Source: Bacillota bacterium
Lineage (GTDB): Bacteria > Bacillota > Clostridia > Christensenellales > SZUA-584
NCBI GenBank assembly: GCA_023410475.1
Contig: JAEYPS010000029.1
Span: 1 to 64,000, forward strand
Length of the DNA stretch: 64,000 bases
Direction: 5' to 3'
The translations under genes were made by a program, and so were the position numbers. This document shows positions 48,933 through 58,105 of the stretch, piece after piece (within the stretch, counting starts at the first letter, position 1; every line of letters begins with the position of its first letter). Below the pieces are notes generated by a model. It was not told the origin of the DNA. It saw only the letters and a program-made list of their open reading frames with translations, and made no database searches.

Positions 48933-51124
48933 TGGATCTGAGCGGACTTAACGACATGCAGCGAAAGGCTGTGCTCGCTACCGAGGGGCCCGTGCTTGTG
49001 CTTGCGGGCGCGGGCAGCGGCAAGACTCGCGTTTTGACTACAAGGGCGGCGTATCTTCTAGAAAAGGGTGTTATGCCGTGGAACATACTCGCGATTACGT
49101 TCACAAACAAAGCAGCGGACGAAATGAAGGAGCGCATCGCCGCTATATCTCTTGAAGCGCGCGATATGTGGGTGTGCACGTTTCACGCCATGTGCGCAAG
49201 GATATTGCGCGTGGAGGGCGAGAGGCTTGGCTACGAGCCCGGTTTTTCGATATACGATTCGGGAGACTCTCTGACTCTGGTCAAGGGCATACTTAAGGAG
49301 ATGAACGTCTCAAAGGACTTTATTAACCCCAAGGCCGCAAGAGCTATGATCAGCCGCGCCAAGAACGACAAGATAACCCCCGCGAGGTTCAGAGACGTTT
49401 ACGGCGAAGGCGACGTAAACAAGATGACGGCGAGGGTCTACGCAAAGTATGAGGACAGGCTTAAAGCAAGCAACGCTCTCGACTTTGACGACCTTTTGTT
49501 AAAGACGCTGATGCTTTTTGAGGAAAACCCGGATGTGCTGGAAAAATATCAGCGCAAGTTCAAATATATAATGGTGGACGAATATCAGGACACGAATACA
49601 GTACAATACGATATAGTGAGCATGCTCGCCAAGGGCAGCGGCAACATATTCGTCGTGGGAGACGACGACCAGTCTATTTACGGCTGGCGGGGTGCGGACA
49701 TAACTAATATACTCGAGTTCGAAAAGGACTTCCCCGGAGCGAAGGTTATAAGGCTCGAGCAGAATTACCGCTCTCACCAGCATATACTCAATGCCGCCAA
49801 CGCCGTAATAAGGCACAACAGCGGTCGCATGGGCAAGGAACTCTGGACGCTTACGGAAACAGGGCAGAAGCCTCTCGAGTTCGAGGCGCGCAGCGACGAC
49901 GAGGAGGCGAGGTATATTGCGGCTAAGGCTCAGAGCATTATAGAAGAGGGAAAGTATAAGGCGAGCGACATTGCCGTGCTTTACCGCATGAACAGCCAGT
50001 CGAGGATGCTCGAAAACAAGCTGAAGGAGCGCGGAGTGCCCTATGTGATATACGGGGGACTAAGCTTCTATGAGCGCAAGGAAATAAAGGACATACTCGC
50101 GTATCTTAATCTGCTGTGCAACCCGTACGCGGACCTTTGTTTTATGCGCGCCGTGGGCGAGCCAAAGAGGGGCATAGGCGGCGTGACGCTCGAAAAGCTG
50201 GGCGGCTTGGCATACGGGAGGAATATGTGCCTGCTGCAGGCGTGCGGATACGCGGGCGAGGTGCTGTCCAAAAAAGCGGCAAACTCTCTCAAGAGCTTCG
50301 CGGATATGATAAACGGCCTTCGCGAAGAGATGCGGCATCAAAACGTGTTCGACGTTGTGGAGAGCGTGCTTGAGCGCTCGGGCCTCAAAGCCGAGTACGC
50401 TTCGGACACGTCGCCCGAGGGTAAAATGAGGGTGCTCAACATAGAGGAGTTCCTGCGCAGCGTCGCGGACTTCGAGAAGAGCATACCCCAGCCGACGCTT
50501 GAGGCGTTCCTCGAGAGGAACGCGCTCATATCCGACGTCGACGCCATAGGCGACGAGGAAGAATCTATAATGCTGATGACGCTGCACAGCGCTAAGGGAT
50601 TGGAGTTCCCGGTGGTGTTCATAGCGGGAGTGCAGGAAGGGCTGCTGCCTCACCAGATGAGCATACAGGAAGGCGACATAGAGGAGGAGCGGCGGCTCTG
50701 CTACGTGGGAATGACCAGAGCGAAAAAGAGGCTATATCTCACGTGGAGCGCTTTGAGGATGGTGCGCGCGTCGGGTGGCTTTAACTACGTTCCGGGAGTT
50801 CGTTCGAGGTTTCTCGGCGAGATACCCAAAGGGTGCATTGAACCGGCGGAGGTAAAAACGCCGTATTCACCCGCGCCAGAGAGAGCGCAGCACAGTACGT
50901 TCCAGTTCCCGAAGTTTGAGATGCCCTCAAAACCAAAACAGTCAAGCGAGCACGTGCCGGGCGAGTTTTCGGCGGGCGGCAGGGTTGAGCATCCTAAGTT
51001 CGGAAAGGGTATAATAATATCGACGAACGGCGAGGGCGAGGAGAAAATAGCGGTTGTGAATTTCGATAGCGCGGGCGAGAAGAAGATGTTCGTAGCGTTC
51101 GCGCCGTTAAAGATAGTCGGGTAA
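48932..51124 (+). CDS. pcrA: ATP-dependent DNA helicase PcrA/UvrD
   Basis: A 730-residue superfamily 1A helicase. The Q motif region is LNDMQRKAVLATEG, Walker A is AGAGSGKTRVL (about 25-35) and motif II is MVDEYQDTN (about 215). Further motifs are DDDQSIYGWRGA and RLEQNYRS, and the motif V/VI pair is TLHSAKGLEFPVVFI and CYVGMTRAKKRLYL. A C-terminal Tudor-like domain follows (GGRVEHPKFGKGIIIS, about 680). It unwinds DNA 3' to 5' in repair and plasmid replication. It lies in the conserved yerC-pcrA-ligA order, 4 bp before ligA. Confidence 0.97.
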   Translation: MDLSGLNDMQRKAVLATEGPVLVLAGAGSGKTRVLTTRAAYLLEKGVMPWNILAITFTNKAADEMKERIAAISLEARDMWVCTFHAMCARILRVEGERLGYEPGFSIYDSGDSLTLVKGILKEMNVSKDFINPKAARAMISRAKNDKITPARFRDVYGEGDVNKMTARVYAKYEDRLKASNALDFDDLLLKTLMLFEENPDVLEKYQRKFKYIMVDEYQDTNTVQYDIVSMLAKGSGNIFVVGDDDQSIYGWRGADITNILEFEKDFPGAKVIRLEQNYRSHQHILNAANAVIRHNSGRMGKELWTLTETGQKPLEFEARSDDEEARYIAAKAQSIIEEGKYKASDIAVLYRMNSQSRMLENKLKERGVPYVIYGGLSFYERKEIKDILAYLNLLCNPYADLCFMRAVGEPKRGIGGVTLEKLGGLAYGRNMCLLQACGYAGEVLSKKAANSLKSFADMINGLREEMRHQNVFDVVESVLERSGLKAEYASDTSPEGKMRVLNIEEFLRSVADFEKSIPQPTLEAFLERNALISDVDAIGDEEESIMLMTLHSAKGLEFPVVFIAGVQEGLLPHQMSIQEGDIEEERRLCYVGMTRAKKRLYLTWSALRMVRASGGFNYVPGVRSRFLGEIPKGCIEPAEVKTPYSPAPERAQHSTFQFPKFEMPSKPKQSSEHVPGEFSAGGRVEHPKFGKGIIISTNGEGEEKIAVVNFDSAGEKKMFVAFAPLKIVG

Positions 51125-51128
51125 CGGT

Positions 51129-53090
51129 ATGGAAGAAAAGAAGTCAAAAATAGATACGCTCGTAGCCGAGCTCACAAGGCACATATACAACTACTATACG
51201 CTGGACGACCCAACCGTCAGCGACGCCGAATATGACGAGCTTTACGACGAGCTTTCAAGGCTCGAAGAAGAGACGGGCTACGTTCGCCCCGATTCGCCGA
51301 CGCGGCGGGTCGGCGGCGAGATACTGTCAGGCTTCGAGAAGATACGGCATCTCGTGCCGCTGTACAGCCTCGACAAGGCAAGGACGAGGGAGGAGCTTCT
51401 CGCATGGGAGGAGCGCGCACGCAAATTCACGAATGAGGAATTCCTGTATATCGTAGAGTATAAGTTTGACGGTTTGACAATAAACATTCGCTACGAAAAC
51501 GGCATGCTCGTATCCGCCGCCACGAGGGGAGACGGCGCCGTAGGCGAGGTGATAACGGCACAGGTGAAGACGATAAAAAGCGTCCCGCTGTCTATCCCTT
51601 TCAAGGGCGTGCTCGAGGTGCAGGGCGAGGGAATGATGAGGCTTTCTGCGCTGAGGGAGTATAACGAGACGGCTGCCGAGCCTTTGAAGAACGCAAGGAA
51701 CGGAGCGGCGGGGGCGCTCAGAAACCTCGACACCGCCGAGACGGCTAGAAGGAAGCTCAGCCTGTTCTGCTACAGCGCGGGCTATAAGCAGGGCGAGCCG
51801 TTCAAAACGCACAGAGAGATGATAGCGTTCCTTCGCGAAAACCGTTTCCCCGTCAGCGAATATGTGAGGGAAGCGCGCAGCATAGACGAGGTAATGAGCC
51901 TCGCGGAGGAAGCGGAGCGGGAGAGAAACACGCTCGATTACCTCATAGACGGGTTAGTCATAAAGATAGACAGCTTCGCCGCGAGGGAGCGGCTCGGGTT
52001 CACGCAGAAGTTCCCGCGGTGGGCTGTAGCCTACAAATTCGCCGCGGTTGAGAAGACGACGCTTTTGCGGGACGTTATATGGCAGGTAGGGCGTACGGGC
52101 AAGCTTACACCGAACGCCGTGCTCGAGTCTGTGGACATAGCGGGCGTAACGGTGAGCCGCGCGACGCTCAACAACTACGGCGACATTCAAAAAAAGGGCG
52201 TTAAAAAGAACTGCCGCGTGTTCCTGCGGCGATCGGGTGACGTTATCCCCGAGATAATGGGCGTTGCCGAGTGCCTGCCCGAGTCGGAGGATATAATTGT
52301 TCCCGATAAATGCCCCGCGTGCGGATACCACCTCACCGAAAAGGGCGCGAATATATTCTGCGAGAACATGCTGTATTGCCGACCGCAGCTCACAAGATCC
52401 ATTGCGCACTTCGCTTCGAGAGACGCGATGGACATAACGACGTTTTCGGACAGGACGGCGGAGGCGTTTTACGACAACTTAGGGCTCGCGGACGTATCAG
52501 ACCTTTATTACCTCGACTATGAGCGCATAGAAAAGCTGCCGGGGTTCGGCAAGAAAAAGGCCGAGAATCTGCGAAAAGCGATAGAGGCGAGCAAATCAAG
52601 GCCGCTATCGAGCTACATATACGCTCTTGGCATTGCGGGCATAGGCTCGAAGACGGCGAAGGACCTCGCGGAGAGATATGGCAGCGTGGACGCCCTGATG
52701 AAGGCCGACATAGAAGGCCTCGTCTCGATAGACGGCATCGGGCTCACGCTAGCGCAAAACATAGTAGAGTTCTTCGCGAACGAGCGCGCGCTTAAGATAA
52801 TAGAGCGCATGGAGTCGGCGGGCGTAAAGCCGGTGTTCGAGCGCCGGGCGGTCACGGGCAGCGCGTTTTCGGGCAAAAAGGTCGTTTTGACGGGCACGCT
52901 CGAAAAGTACACGCGCAAGGAGGCTTCGGACATAATAGAGAGCCTTGGCGGAGAAGTTTCGTCCTCGGTCAGCAAGAATACCGACTACGTGCTGGCGGGC
53001 GAGGAGGCGGGAAGCAAGCTCGAAAAGGCGGCTAAGCTCGGCGTTACGGTGATAGACGAGAAGCGGTTTGAAGAGATGATAGGTGAGTAG
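51129..53090 (+). CDS. ligA: NAD-dependent DNA ligase
   Basis: A 653-residue LigA of the Clostridium-type subgroup. The Ia/NAD domain is followed by the adenylation domain, with the AMP-accepting lysine in EYKFDGLTINI (about 109) and RNGAAGALRNLD (about 188). An OB domain, the four-cysteine zinc finger (CPACGYH, CENMLYC, about 395-418), HhH motifs (LPGFGKKKAENL, IAGIGSKTAKDL) and a C-terminal BRCT domain (GKKVVLTGTLEKYTRKEAS) complete it. The text after the zinc finger (MDITTFSDRTAEAF) departs from the usual MDIEGLG pattern, as in related clostridial ligases. Confidence 0.95.
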   Translation: MEEKKSKIDTLVAELTRHIYNYYTLDDPTVSDAEYDELYDELSRLEEETGYVRPDSPTRRVGGEILSGFEKIRHLVPLYSLDKARTREELLAWEERARKFTNEEFLYIVEYKFDGLTINIRYENGMLVSAATRGDGAVGEVITAQVKTIKSVPLSIPFKGVLEVQGEGMMRLSALREYNETAAEPLKNARNGAAGALRNLDTAETARRKLSLFCYSAGYKQGEPFKTHREMIAFLRENRFPVSEYVREARSIDEVMSLAEEAERERNTLDYLIDGLVIKIDSFAARERLGFTQKFPRWAVAYKFAAVEKTTLLRDVIWQVGRTGKLTPNAVLESVDIAGVTVSRATLNNYGDIQKKGVKKNCRVFLRRSGDVIPEIMGVAECLPESEDIIVPDKCPACGYHLTEKGANIFCENMLYCRPQLTRSIAHFASRDAMDITTFSDRTAEAFYDNLGLADVSDLYYLDYERIEKLPGFGKKKAENLRKAIEASKSRPLSSYIYALGIAGIGSKTAKDLAERYGSVDALMKADIEGLVSIDGIGLTLAQNIVEFFANERALKIIERMESAGVKPVFERRAVTGSAFSGKKVVLTGTLEKYTRKEASDIIESLGGEVSSSVSKNTDYVLAGEEAGSKLEKAAKLGVTVIDEKRFEEMIGE

Positions 53091-53095
53091 ACTCA

Positions 53096-53641
53096 ATGCT
53101 TCGCAATATCGGTAATTATGTGCTCGATATAGATATAGACGCCACGAAGCAGGCATTTATTAATATGCCTCCGGATGTACAATGCAGCTGTGACGGATGC
53201 AGGAATTATAACGTGGCGATGGCTTGCGTATCAGATGATGTCAAGGCATTTATGGAATCGCTTGGCGTAGATATCTACAAGGCGTCTGAACTGATGATTC
53301 CGTTTGAGCTTGAAAACGGCTTGATCAGCTATATGGGTTTCTATCATATCTGCGGTAAAATAATATCGGGAGCGAGGCCGGATAATTTTCGAGAAGTTCA
53401 TCCAACCGAGTACCCTTATGATGAAACTAATCTGATAAAGATCGGAGATAATTTTGAAGTCGGATTTAAGAATGAATGTGATTTACTGCCAGATAGTTTT
53501 GCTAAGCCTTGTTTTCAGATGGATATATTCGCAGACCTGCCATGGGTGATTGAAAGAGGGGATGATCCGGGATATTATCCTTATGAAACAGAAAAAACCG
53601 GATTGGTTTCACGAATCAAGGCGCTGTTCAAAAGACATTAA
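53096..53641 (+). CDS. Hypothetical protein with CxCxxC motif
   Basis: A 181-residue soluble protein that I do not recognise as a named family. Near the N-terminus it has QCSCDGCRNYN (about 29-39), a possible metal or disulfide site. Further on are aromatic-rich segments (YMGFYHICGKII) and a basic C-terminal tail (RIKALFKRH). The G+C content is visibly lower than in ligA. It begins 6 bp after ligA with no strong ribosome-binding site, so it may be coupled to ligA or belong to the AT-rich insert that follows. Confidence 0.6.
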   Translation: MLRNIGNYVLDIDIDATKQAFINMPPDVQCSCDGCRNYNVAMACVSDDVKAFMESLGVDIYKASELMIPFELENGLISYMGFYHICGKIISGARPDNFREVHPTEYPYDETNLIKIGDNFEVGFKNECDLLPDSFAKPCFQMDIFADLPWVIERGDDPGYYPYETEKTGLVSRIKALFKRH

Positions 53642-53738
53642 TTTCTGAATATATTGCTTAATAATAGCTGGAATAAGCTTTCAGAATAATGCTATTAACG
53701 GATAACAATTCTGAATAAACGAAAAAAGGAGAAATAGA

Positions 53739-54206
53739 TTGACTGTTTTTCCGCAAGAGTTTGAAATCAAAATTATTGACAAGAAGAACAAGCAACCGAT
53801 AGAAGGTATCGTACTTATGGTACATATTTTTGCAGACTATAAAAATGACTATTGGGTTATCTCCAATTACAGCGATGATAACGGTATTGTCTGCATTACA
53901 AAACAAATGCTTGAAGAAAAGATCAATGTTTGCCGTAATATGTTCATTATGGACTATTCATGTGATCTGGATCATTGCAAACCATACATAGAGATACTTG
54001 CGAGGGATGGCAATGAAATAAAAACACAGATGAATATATTAAAAGAAAACTGGATGCCGTTTAATGAAGAGGCCGTCAGGAAATTTAACCATCTGAAGGG
54101 GTGTAAAAACCATTTGATATATAATAAAAGTATAAAGATTGACGTTGATCAAGGTTCTCAAAAACAAAAGATTGATTTTAAAGCAGAGCTTATACGGAAA
54201 GCTTAG
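53739..54206 (+). CDS. Hypothetical protein, beta-rich N-terminal domain
   Basis: A 155-residue AT-rich gene starting at TTG 53739 with AAAAAAGGAG 8 nt upstream. The N-terminal part (FEIKIIDKKNKQPIEGIVLMV, SDDNGIVCITKQML) looks like a carboxypeptidase-regulatory/Ig-like beta sandwich of the 'modify then read' type. The rest has no known motif, and there is no signal peptide. Its last codons fall within a 26-bp tandem duplication that spans the stop codon (54185-54236). It is probably horizontally acquired; the function is unknown. Confidence 0.55.
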   Translation: MTVFPQEFEIKIIDKKNKQPIEGIVLMVHIFADYKNDYWVISNYSDDNGIVCITKQMLEEKINVCRNMFIMDYSCDLDHCKPYIEILARDGNEIKTQMNILKENWMPFNEEAVRKFNHLKGCKNHLIYNKSIKIDVDQGSQKQKIDFKAELIRKA

Positions 54207-54236
54207 CATTAGAGCTTATTCGGAAAGCTTAGCATT
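54185..54236. repeat. 26-bp tandem duplication
   Basis: Two adjacent 26-bp copies (54185-54210 and 54211-54236) differ by one base. Each contains GGAAAGCTTAGCATT. The first copy includes the 3' end and stop codon of the preceding gene, and the second repeats them outside it. Confidence 0.85.
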
Positions 54237-54285
54237 ACAATTATATCTAAAGAATAAAAACCATATCAAAACCCAAACTATTAAT

Positions 54286-54807
54286 ATGGGTTTTATTCAT
54301 TTTCTGCTGATACTGGCTATAATACTTATCGTTTTGCTGATGCTGCCTCTCAAGGTGCGCGTGCGAGCAAATCTCAGCGGCGAAGGAAAATACGTAAAAG
54401 CGGTGTTGCTTCGCTTCGTCCGCGTAAACGTAACGCTGGGCGACGGCAAGCCGTATCTTCGCATATACCTATTTAATAACAGGATATATAATACTAGGCT
54501 CAAAAAGAGAAAAGAGACAGGCAATTCCATGCTTTGGCTGAAGTCCGCAGATATATCGCGCGTCAAGGCAGACGTGTATTACGGAATGAAGAGCCCGTTT
54601 TCTACAGGAATTGTCAGCGGCGCGCTGGGTATAGCGTCGGGGTTTTTTAAAATCGACGAGCTGGGCATTCACCCGGATTTTTTTGCCCAAAGCGATTATT
54701 TAAGGATAAACGCGTCTGCTGATATTGCTCTCGGGAATACTATCGTCAATTTTGTAAAAAATAAAAGAAACGAACCTAGGAGGAACAAGGAATGGAGCAA
54801 AGCATAA
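54286..54807 (+). CDS. ytfI: DUF2953 (YtfI-like) membrane protein
   Basis: A 173-residue protein. One N-terminal membrane helix (about 3-23) is followed by a DUF2953 domain, with LKVRVRANLSGEGKYVKAVLLRF and the C-terminal LRINASADIALGNTIVNF. In Bacillus, ytfI and ytfJ are adjacent, and here the next gene is a YtfJ homologue overlapping by 16 bp. ATG 54286 lacks a good ribosome-binding site, and the AT-rich insert ends close upstream, so the native leader may have been replaced. Confidence 0.82.
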   Translation: MGFIHFLLILAIILIVLLMLPLKVRVRANLSGEGKYVKAVLLRFVRVNVTLGDGKPYLRIYLFNNRIYNTRLKKRKETGNSMLWLKSADISRVKADVYYGMKSPFSTGIVSGALGIASGFFKIDELGIHPDFFAQSDYLRINASADIALGNTIVNFVKNKRNEPRRNKEWSKA

Positions 54808-55232
54808 ACCAGTATGTGGACACGCTTTTTACTAACATGGAGAACTTTTCGCAAAAGGACGGCCTTATAGGCAAGCCGGTCATACAGGGCGACAAGACGT
54901 TTTTGCCCGTGATGTCGATTACGCTAGGATACGGCGGCGGGGATACGCAGGCCAAGAGCAAGCAGAATGCCGGAAACGCAAGCACGATGGGCGGCGGTGT
55001 GTTCGGCGGAGCGCTGGGTATAGGCGCTAAGCTCTGCACGGACGCGGTAATAGTAATAGATAAGGACAACGTTCTTATGGCACCCGTAAACGCTCAGGCG
55101 GGCAGCGTGAGTCAGGTCATCAACAAAATACCGCAGATAATAAGCAGCATGAACCCTCAGATGGGGCAGGGATCGCAGGGCGGCCAGGCACAGGGCGGGG
55201 CTCAAGGCGGCCAGCCCGGGGGGATGGTTTGA
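54792..55232 (+). CDS. ytfJ: GerW/YtfJ family sporulation protein
   Basis: A 146-residue YtfJ/GerW protein. It has DKTFLPVMSITLGYGGGDTQ (about 36), a Gly-rich GGGVFGGALGIGAKL core, VIVIDKDNVLMAPVN (about 82) and a Gly/Gln-rich C-terminal tail. In Bacillus YtfJ is made in the forespore and affects germination. CCTAGGAGGAACAAGG gives a strong ribosome-binding site within the end of ytfI. It supports the view that the organism sporulates. Confidence 0.9.
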   Translation: MEQSINQYVDTLFTNMENFSQKDGLIGKPVIQGDKTFLPVMSITLGYGGGDTQAKSKQNAGNASTMGGGVFGGALGIGAKLCTDAVIVIDKDNVLMAPVNAQAGSVSQVINKIPQIISSMNPQMGQGSQGGQAQGGAQGGQPGGMV

Positions 55233-55254
55233 AATAAGCAACACAAAGAACAAT

Positions 55255-55281
55255 AGCTGACTTGATTAGGTCAGCTTTTTT
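55255..55281 (+). terminator. Terminator of ytfI-ytfJ
   Basis: AGCTGAC (55255-55261), an 8-nt loop, GTCAGCT (55270-55276) and TTTTT. Confidence 0.8.
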
Positions 55282-55308
55282 GTGTAAAAAGAAGCGGGTC
55301 ATTTTTTA

Positions 55309-55614
55309 TCACTCTCCCAGCACGAACGTAGTGGCGCTCATGGGATGGCTGTGAAACAGCGCTGTGTCCGTTGTGCCTTCAAAATAGTGATAGTGCTTAT
55401 ACTGCTCGCGGTCCACGTATGTCGGTTCTATTGTCCGCATGAAATACGCGTGCGAATGGCCGCCGTTTACCGTGGTAACGCCGCTTATGGTGTGAGTATG
55501 CCCCGGCACATTCGGTGCAAAGCCCGATACACCCGAAAACAGATGCAGGTGTCCGTCTATATATACTGTAACGCCCTTGAATTCGTGCGTGTGAACTTCG
55601 CCCGGCACGGTCAT
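55309..55614 (-). CDS. YmaF family histidine-rich protein
   Basis: A 101-residue protein made of regularly spaced His-x-His motifs: HTHEF, HLHLF, HTHTI, HSHAY, HYHYF and HSHPM. The spacing is about 17-20 residues, as in the YmaF family. The pattern suggests a beta-repeat metal-binding protein, but its role is unknown. There is no signal peptide. The start is ATG 55614 or GTG 55608; GGGAG is better spaced for the latter. Confidence 0.8.
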   Translation of the reverse strand: MTVPGEVHTHEFKGVTVYIDGHLHLFSGVSGFAPNVPGHTHTISGVTTVNGGHSHAYFMRTIEPTYVDREQYKHYHYFEGTTDTALFHSHPMSATTFVLGE

Positions 55615-55671
55615 CAACTCCCTGTTTTATAATACGTATATGTTTTCAAGGTGTTACAGCTCTCGCAAAAT

Positions 55672-55695
55672 AAAAAGGCCTTGTAAGAAAGGCCT
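55672..55695 (-). terminator. Terminator of murC
   Basis: On the minus strand AAAGGCC, a loop and GGCCTTTTTATTTT. Confidence 0.7.
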
Positions 55696-55714
55696 TTAGA
55701 CTACAAATTTATTT

Positions 55715-57079
55715 TTACAGCAGCTTTTTCGTTTCCTTGTTGACGCTGCCCGAGCCGAGCGTTATCACGACGTCGCCCGGAGAGGCGTTTTTACCGAGAT
55801 ACTCGCTAATCTGCTCGAACGTCGGTACATACTCGCAGGGCGTGTTTTTGGATATCGCCTCCGCGAGGTCTCTTGCGTGTATCTCACCTGTGTCTATATC
55901 GCGGCCCGGATAGATGTCGGGAACTATGACCATATCAGCGCTTTTGAAGCATAAGGCGTATTTGTATTTAAGCGTCTTGGCACGCGTGTACGAGTTGCAC
56001 TGGAACACTGCCCACAGCTTTTTATGAGGGTATTTCGAAGCGGCTTCAAGACAAGCCTCGATTTCTGTCGGATGATGAGCGTAGTCGTGTATTATTTTAA
56101 CGCCGTTCTTTTCGCCCATCTCCTCAAACCTGCGTCCGACGAGATTATATTTCAAAAGAGGAGCCGCCATATCGGCCGGGTCTATTCCGAACACCTCGCT
56201 GCACACCGTTATTGCGGCAAGGGCGTTGGCCATGTTGTGCTTGCCGACGACGCTGAGCTTTATCCTTGCCGTGCCCTTGGGAGAAACGACATCGAAAGAC
56301 GGGCAGCCTCCCTCGTCGTACTCTATGTTCGCCGCGACATAGTCTTCGCTATCAAAGCCGTAAGTAATATATTTTCGCCCGCATTCCTTCGCAAGTTTCC
56401 TGACAAGCGGGTCGTGCACGTACGCGAAGAGTATCCCGTCCTCCGGCAGCAGCGACGCGAACTTGAAGAAAGCCTTATAGATATCAGTGATGCTTTTGTA
56501 GTAATCGAGGTGGTCGTCGTCTATGTTGTTTATAAGAGCGTATGTCGGGCGAAGCTCCAGGAAGCTTTTGACGTACTCACACGCTTCGGTGAGAAACGCC
56601 GGATATTCGCCTATCGCAACGCCGCCTCCAAGAAAATCAACCATGCCGCCTATATGGACGGTTAGGTCTACGCCGCATTCGCGCAGTATGAGAGCGCTCA
56701 TGGATGTTATAGTTGTCTTGCCGTGGCACCCCGCGATGCCAATAACCGTTCCAAACTGTCTGCTTATAAGCCCTAAAAGCTCCGCTCTCGTCAGCATGGG
56801 AAGTCCAAGTTCTTTTGCTCTGTCGTATTCGGGGTTACCCGGCTTTATCGCCGCGTTGTATATAACAAGCTCTGCGTCGCCTATATTGTCCGCGCTGTGT
56901 CCAAGCACGAACGGTATGCCTTCGCTTTCGAGTTTTTTCGTAAACGCGGATTCGTTTATATCGCTGCCCTTAGGTTTAAGGCCCAGATTCTTCAGTATTA
57001 CAGCAAGCCCGCTCATGCTGCATCCGCCTATTGCTATGAAATGAACGCTTTTGCCTGTGTATTGTTTAAGATCTACCAT
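55715..57079 (-). CDS. murC: UDP-N-acetylmuramate--L-alanine ligase
   Basis: A 454-residue Mur ligase. The N-terminal UDP-binding domain has HFIAIGGCSMSGLAVIL (about 14-30). The ATP P-loop is GIAGCHGKTTITS (about 114) and the central domain has NIDDDHLDYY. The C-terminal domain contains HDYAHHPTEIEACLEAA (about 315), which is diagnostic for MurC/MurD-type ligases. It adds L-alanine to UDP-MurNAc in the cytoplasm. It stands alone, divergent from purR, with its own promoter. Confidence 0.96.
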   Translation of the reverse strand: MVDLKQYTGKSVHFIAIGGCSMSGLAVILKNLGLKPKGSDINESAFTKKLESEGIPFVLGHSADNIGDAELVIYNAAIKPGNPEYDRAKELGLPMLTRAELLGLISRQFGTVIGIAGCHGKTTITSMSALILRECGVDLTVHIGGMVDFLGGGVAIGEYPAFLTEACEYVKSFLELRPTYALINNIDDDHLDYYKSITDIYKAFFKFASLLPEDGILFAYVHDPLVRKLAKECGRKYITYGFDSEDYVAANIEYDEGGCPSFDVVSPKGTARIKLSVVGKHNMANALAAITVCSEVFGIDPADMAAPLLKYNLVGRRFEEMGEKNGVKIIHDYAHHPTEIEACLEAASKYPHKKLWAVFQCNSYTRAKTLKYKYALCFKSADMVIVPDIYPGRDIDTGEIHARDLAEAISKNTPCEYVPTFEQISEYLGKNASPGDVVITLGSGSVNKETKKLL

Positions 57080-57117
57080 ACATACCTCACTGTAAGTCTT
57101 TTGAAGGCACGTAATGC

Positions 57118-57147
57118 ATTATACTCCAAACGCCTCGGCAATATCAA
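57118..57147 (-). promoter_or_regulatory. Promoter of murC
   Basis: On the minus strand TTGATA (57142-57147), an 18-bp spacer and TATAAT (57118-57123). Confidence 0.65.
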
Positions 57148-57165
57148 TAAAAAGCTTTGCGGCTA

Positions 57166-57194
57166 TTTAAAATTGATGCAAAAAACCCTATAAT
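57166..57194 (+). promoter_or_regulatory. Promoter of purR
   Basis: TTTAAA (57166-57171), a 17-bp spacer and TATAAT (57189-57194). The -35 is weak. No PurBox was recognised. Confidence 0.5.
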
Positions 57195-57224
57195 AGTATA
57201 TGAGAAATTCGTAAGAGGTGCACT

Positions 57225-58031
57225 ATGGAGAAGACCGACAGAAAAACAAGGATAACGGCCATAACGGCGATACTGACAAAGAATCCTTCAAAGCCTTATC
57301 CGCTGCAGGCATTTTGTGATATGTTCGGCGCCGCGAAATCGTCTATCAGCGAAGACATTTCGATGATAAAGGCGATACTTTCCGAGCAGGCACTGGGCGA
57401 GATAGAAGTAGCGGTGGGGGCGACGGGAGGCGTTAAGTATATTCCTACCGTGACGGGGGAGATAAGGGCGCAAGTGCTTTCTGAGGTCGCAGAAAAGCTG
57501 TCAAACCCGTGGAGGATATTGTCCGGCGGCTATATATACACCGTCGATATATTTTCCGACCCTAAGTATGTATGCGCTATGGCGGAGATACTCGCGGGAA
57601 TGTACCTTAAAACGAACCCGGACTTTATAGTGACCGTGGAAACGAAGGGAGTGGCTCTAGCGTTCGAGGTCGCAAGATCGCTCGCAAAGCCTCTTGTTAT
57701 AGCCCGGAGCGACTCTATAATAACGGAAGGCTCGGCGGTAACCATAAACTATGTGACAGGCACGTCGAGAAGGATGCGCACGATGTCCATATCGAGGCGT
57801 GCGCTGAGCGCAGGACAAAAGGCGCTTTTGATCGACGACTTCATTGCGGGCGGCGGGACGCTGAACGCCCTTTGCGGCATGATGAAGGAGCTCAGCATAA
57901 CTGTAGTCGGGTGCGGCGTGGCTATAGCGACAAGAGCGCCCGAAAAGAAGAGGGTTGACAACTATAAGGCTCTGCTTATGCTCGAGGACGTTGACACCTC
58001 AGCCGAACGCATCACAATACATCCGGTTTAG
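57225..58031 (+). CDS. purR: Pur operon repressor PurR (Firmicute type)
   Basis: A 268-residue protein. The N-terminal winged helix (about 5-75) has YPLQAFCDMFGAAKSSISEDI. The C-terminal phosphoribosyltransferase-like domain (about 80-268) has the PRPP-binding loop ALLIDDFIAGGGTLNAL (about 203-219). In Bacillus PurR represses purine biosynthesis and PRPP relieves repression. This is unrelated to the LacI-type E. coli PurR. AGAGGTG precedes the ATG. No purine genes adjoin. Confidence 0.95.
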   Translation: MEKTDRKTRITAITAILTKNPSKPYPLQAFCDMFGAAKSSISEDISMIKAILSEQALGEIEVAVGATGGVKYIPTVTGEIRAQVLSEVAEKLSNPWRILSGGYIYTVDIFSDPKYVCAMAEILAGMYLKTNPDFIVTVETKGVALAFEVARSLAKPLVIARSDSIITEGSAVTINYVTGTSRRMRTMSISRRALSAGQKALLIDDFIAGGGTLNALCGMMKELSITVVGCGVAIATRAPEKKRVDNYKALLMLEDVDTSAERITIHPV

Positions 58032-58065
58032 CGGAAACGGAAAAACCAAAAAGTTTTAAGACATA

Positions 58066-58100
58066 AAAACGCCCCCGATGAAATTTGCTTCACGGGGGCA
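58066..58100 (-). terminator. Terminator of the glycerol-1-phosphate dehydrogenase-like gene
   Basis: GCCCCCG (58072-58078) pairs with CGGGGGC (58094-58100), extended by an inner TGAA/TTCA stem. On the minus strand it is followed by GTTTTTATG; it may also serve purR. Confidence 0.75.
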
Positions 58101-58105
58101 TTTAT

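Noticed and set aside
57080..57224. PurBox for autoregulation of purR
   Set aside because: No CGAAC-containing inverted pair could be found between murC and purR.
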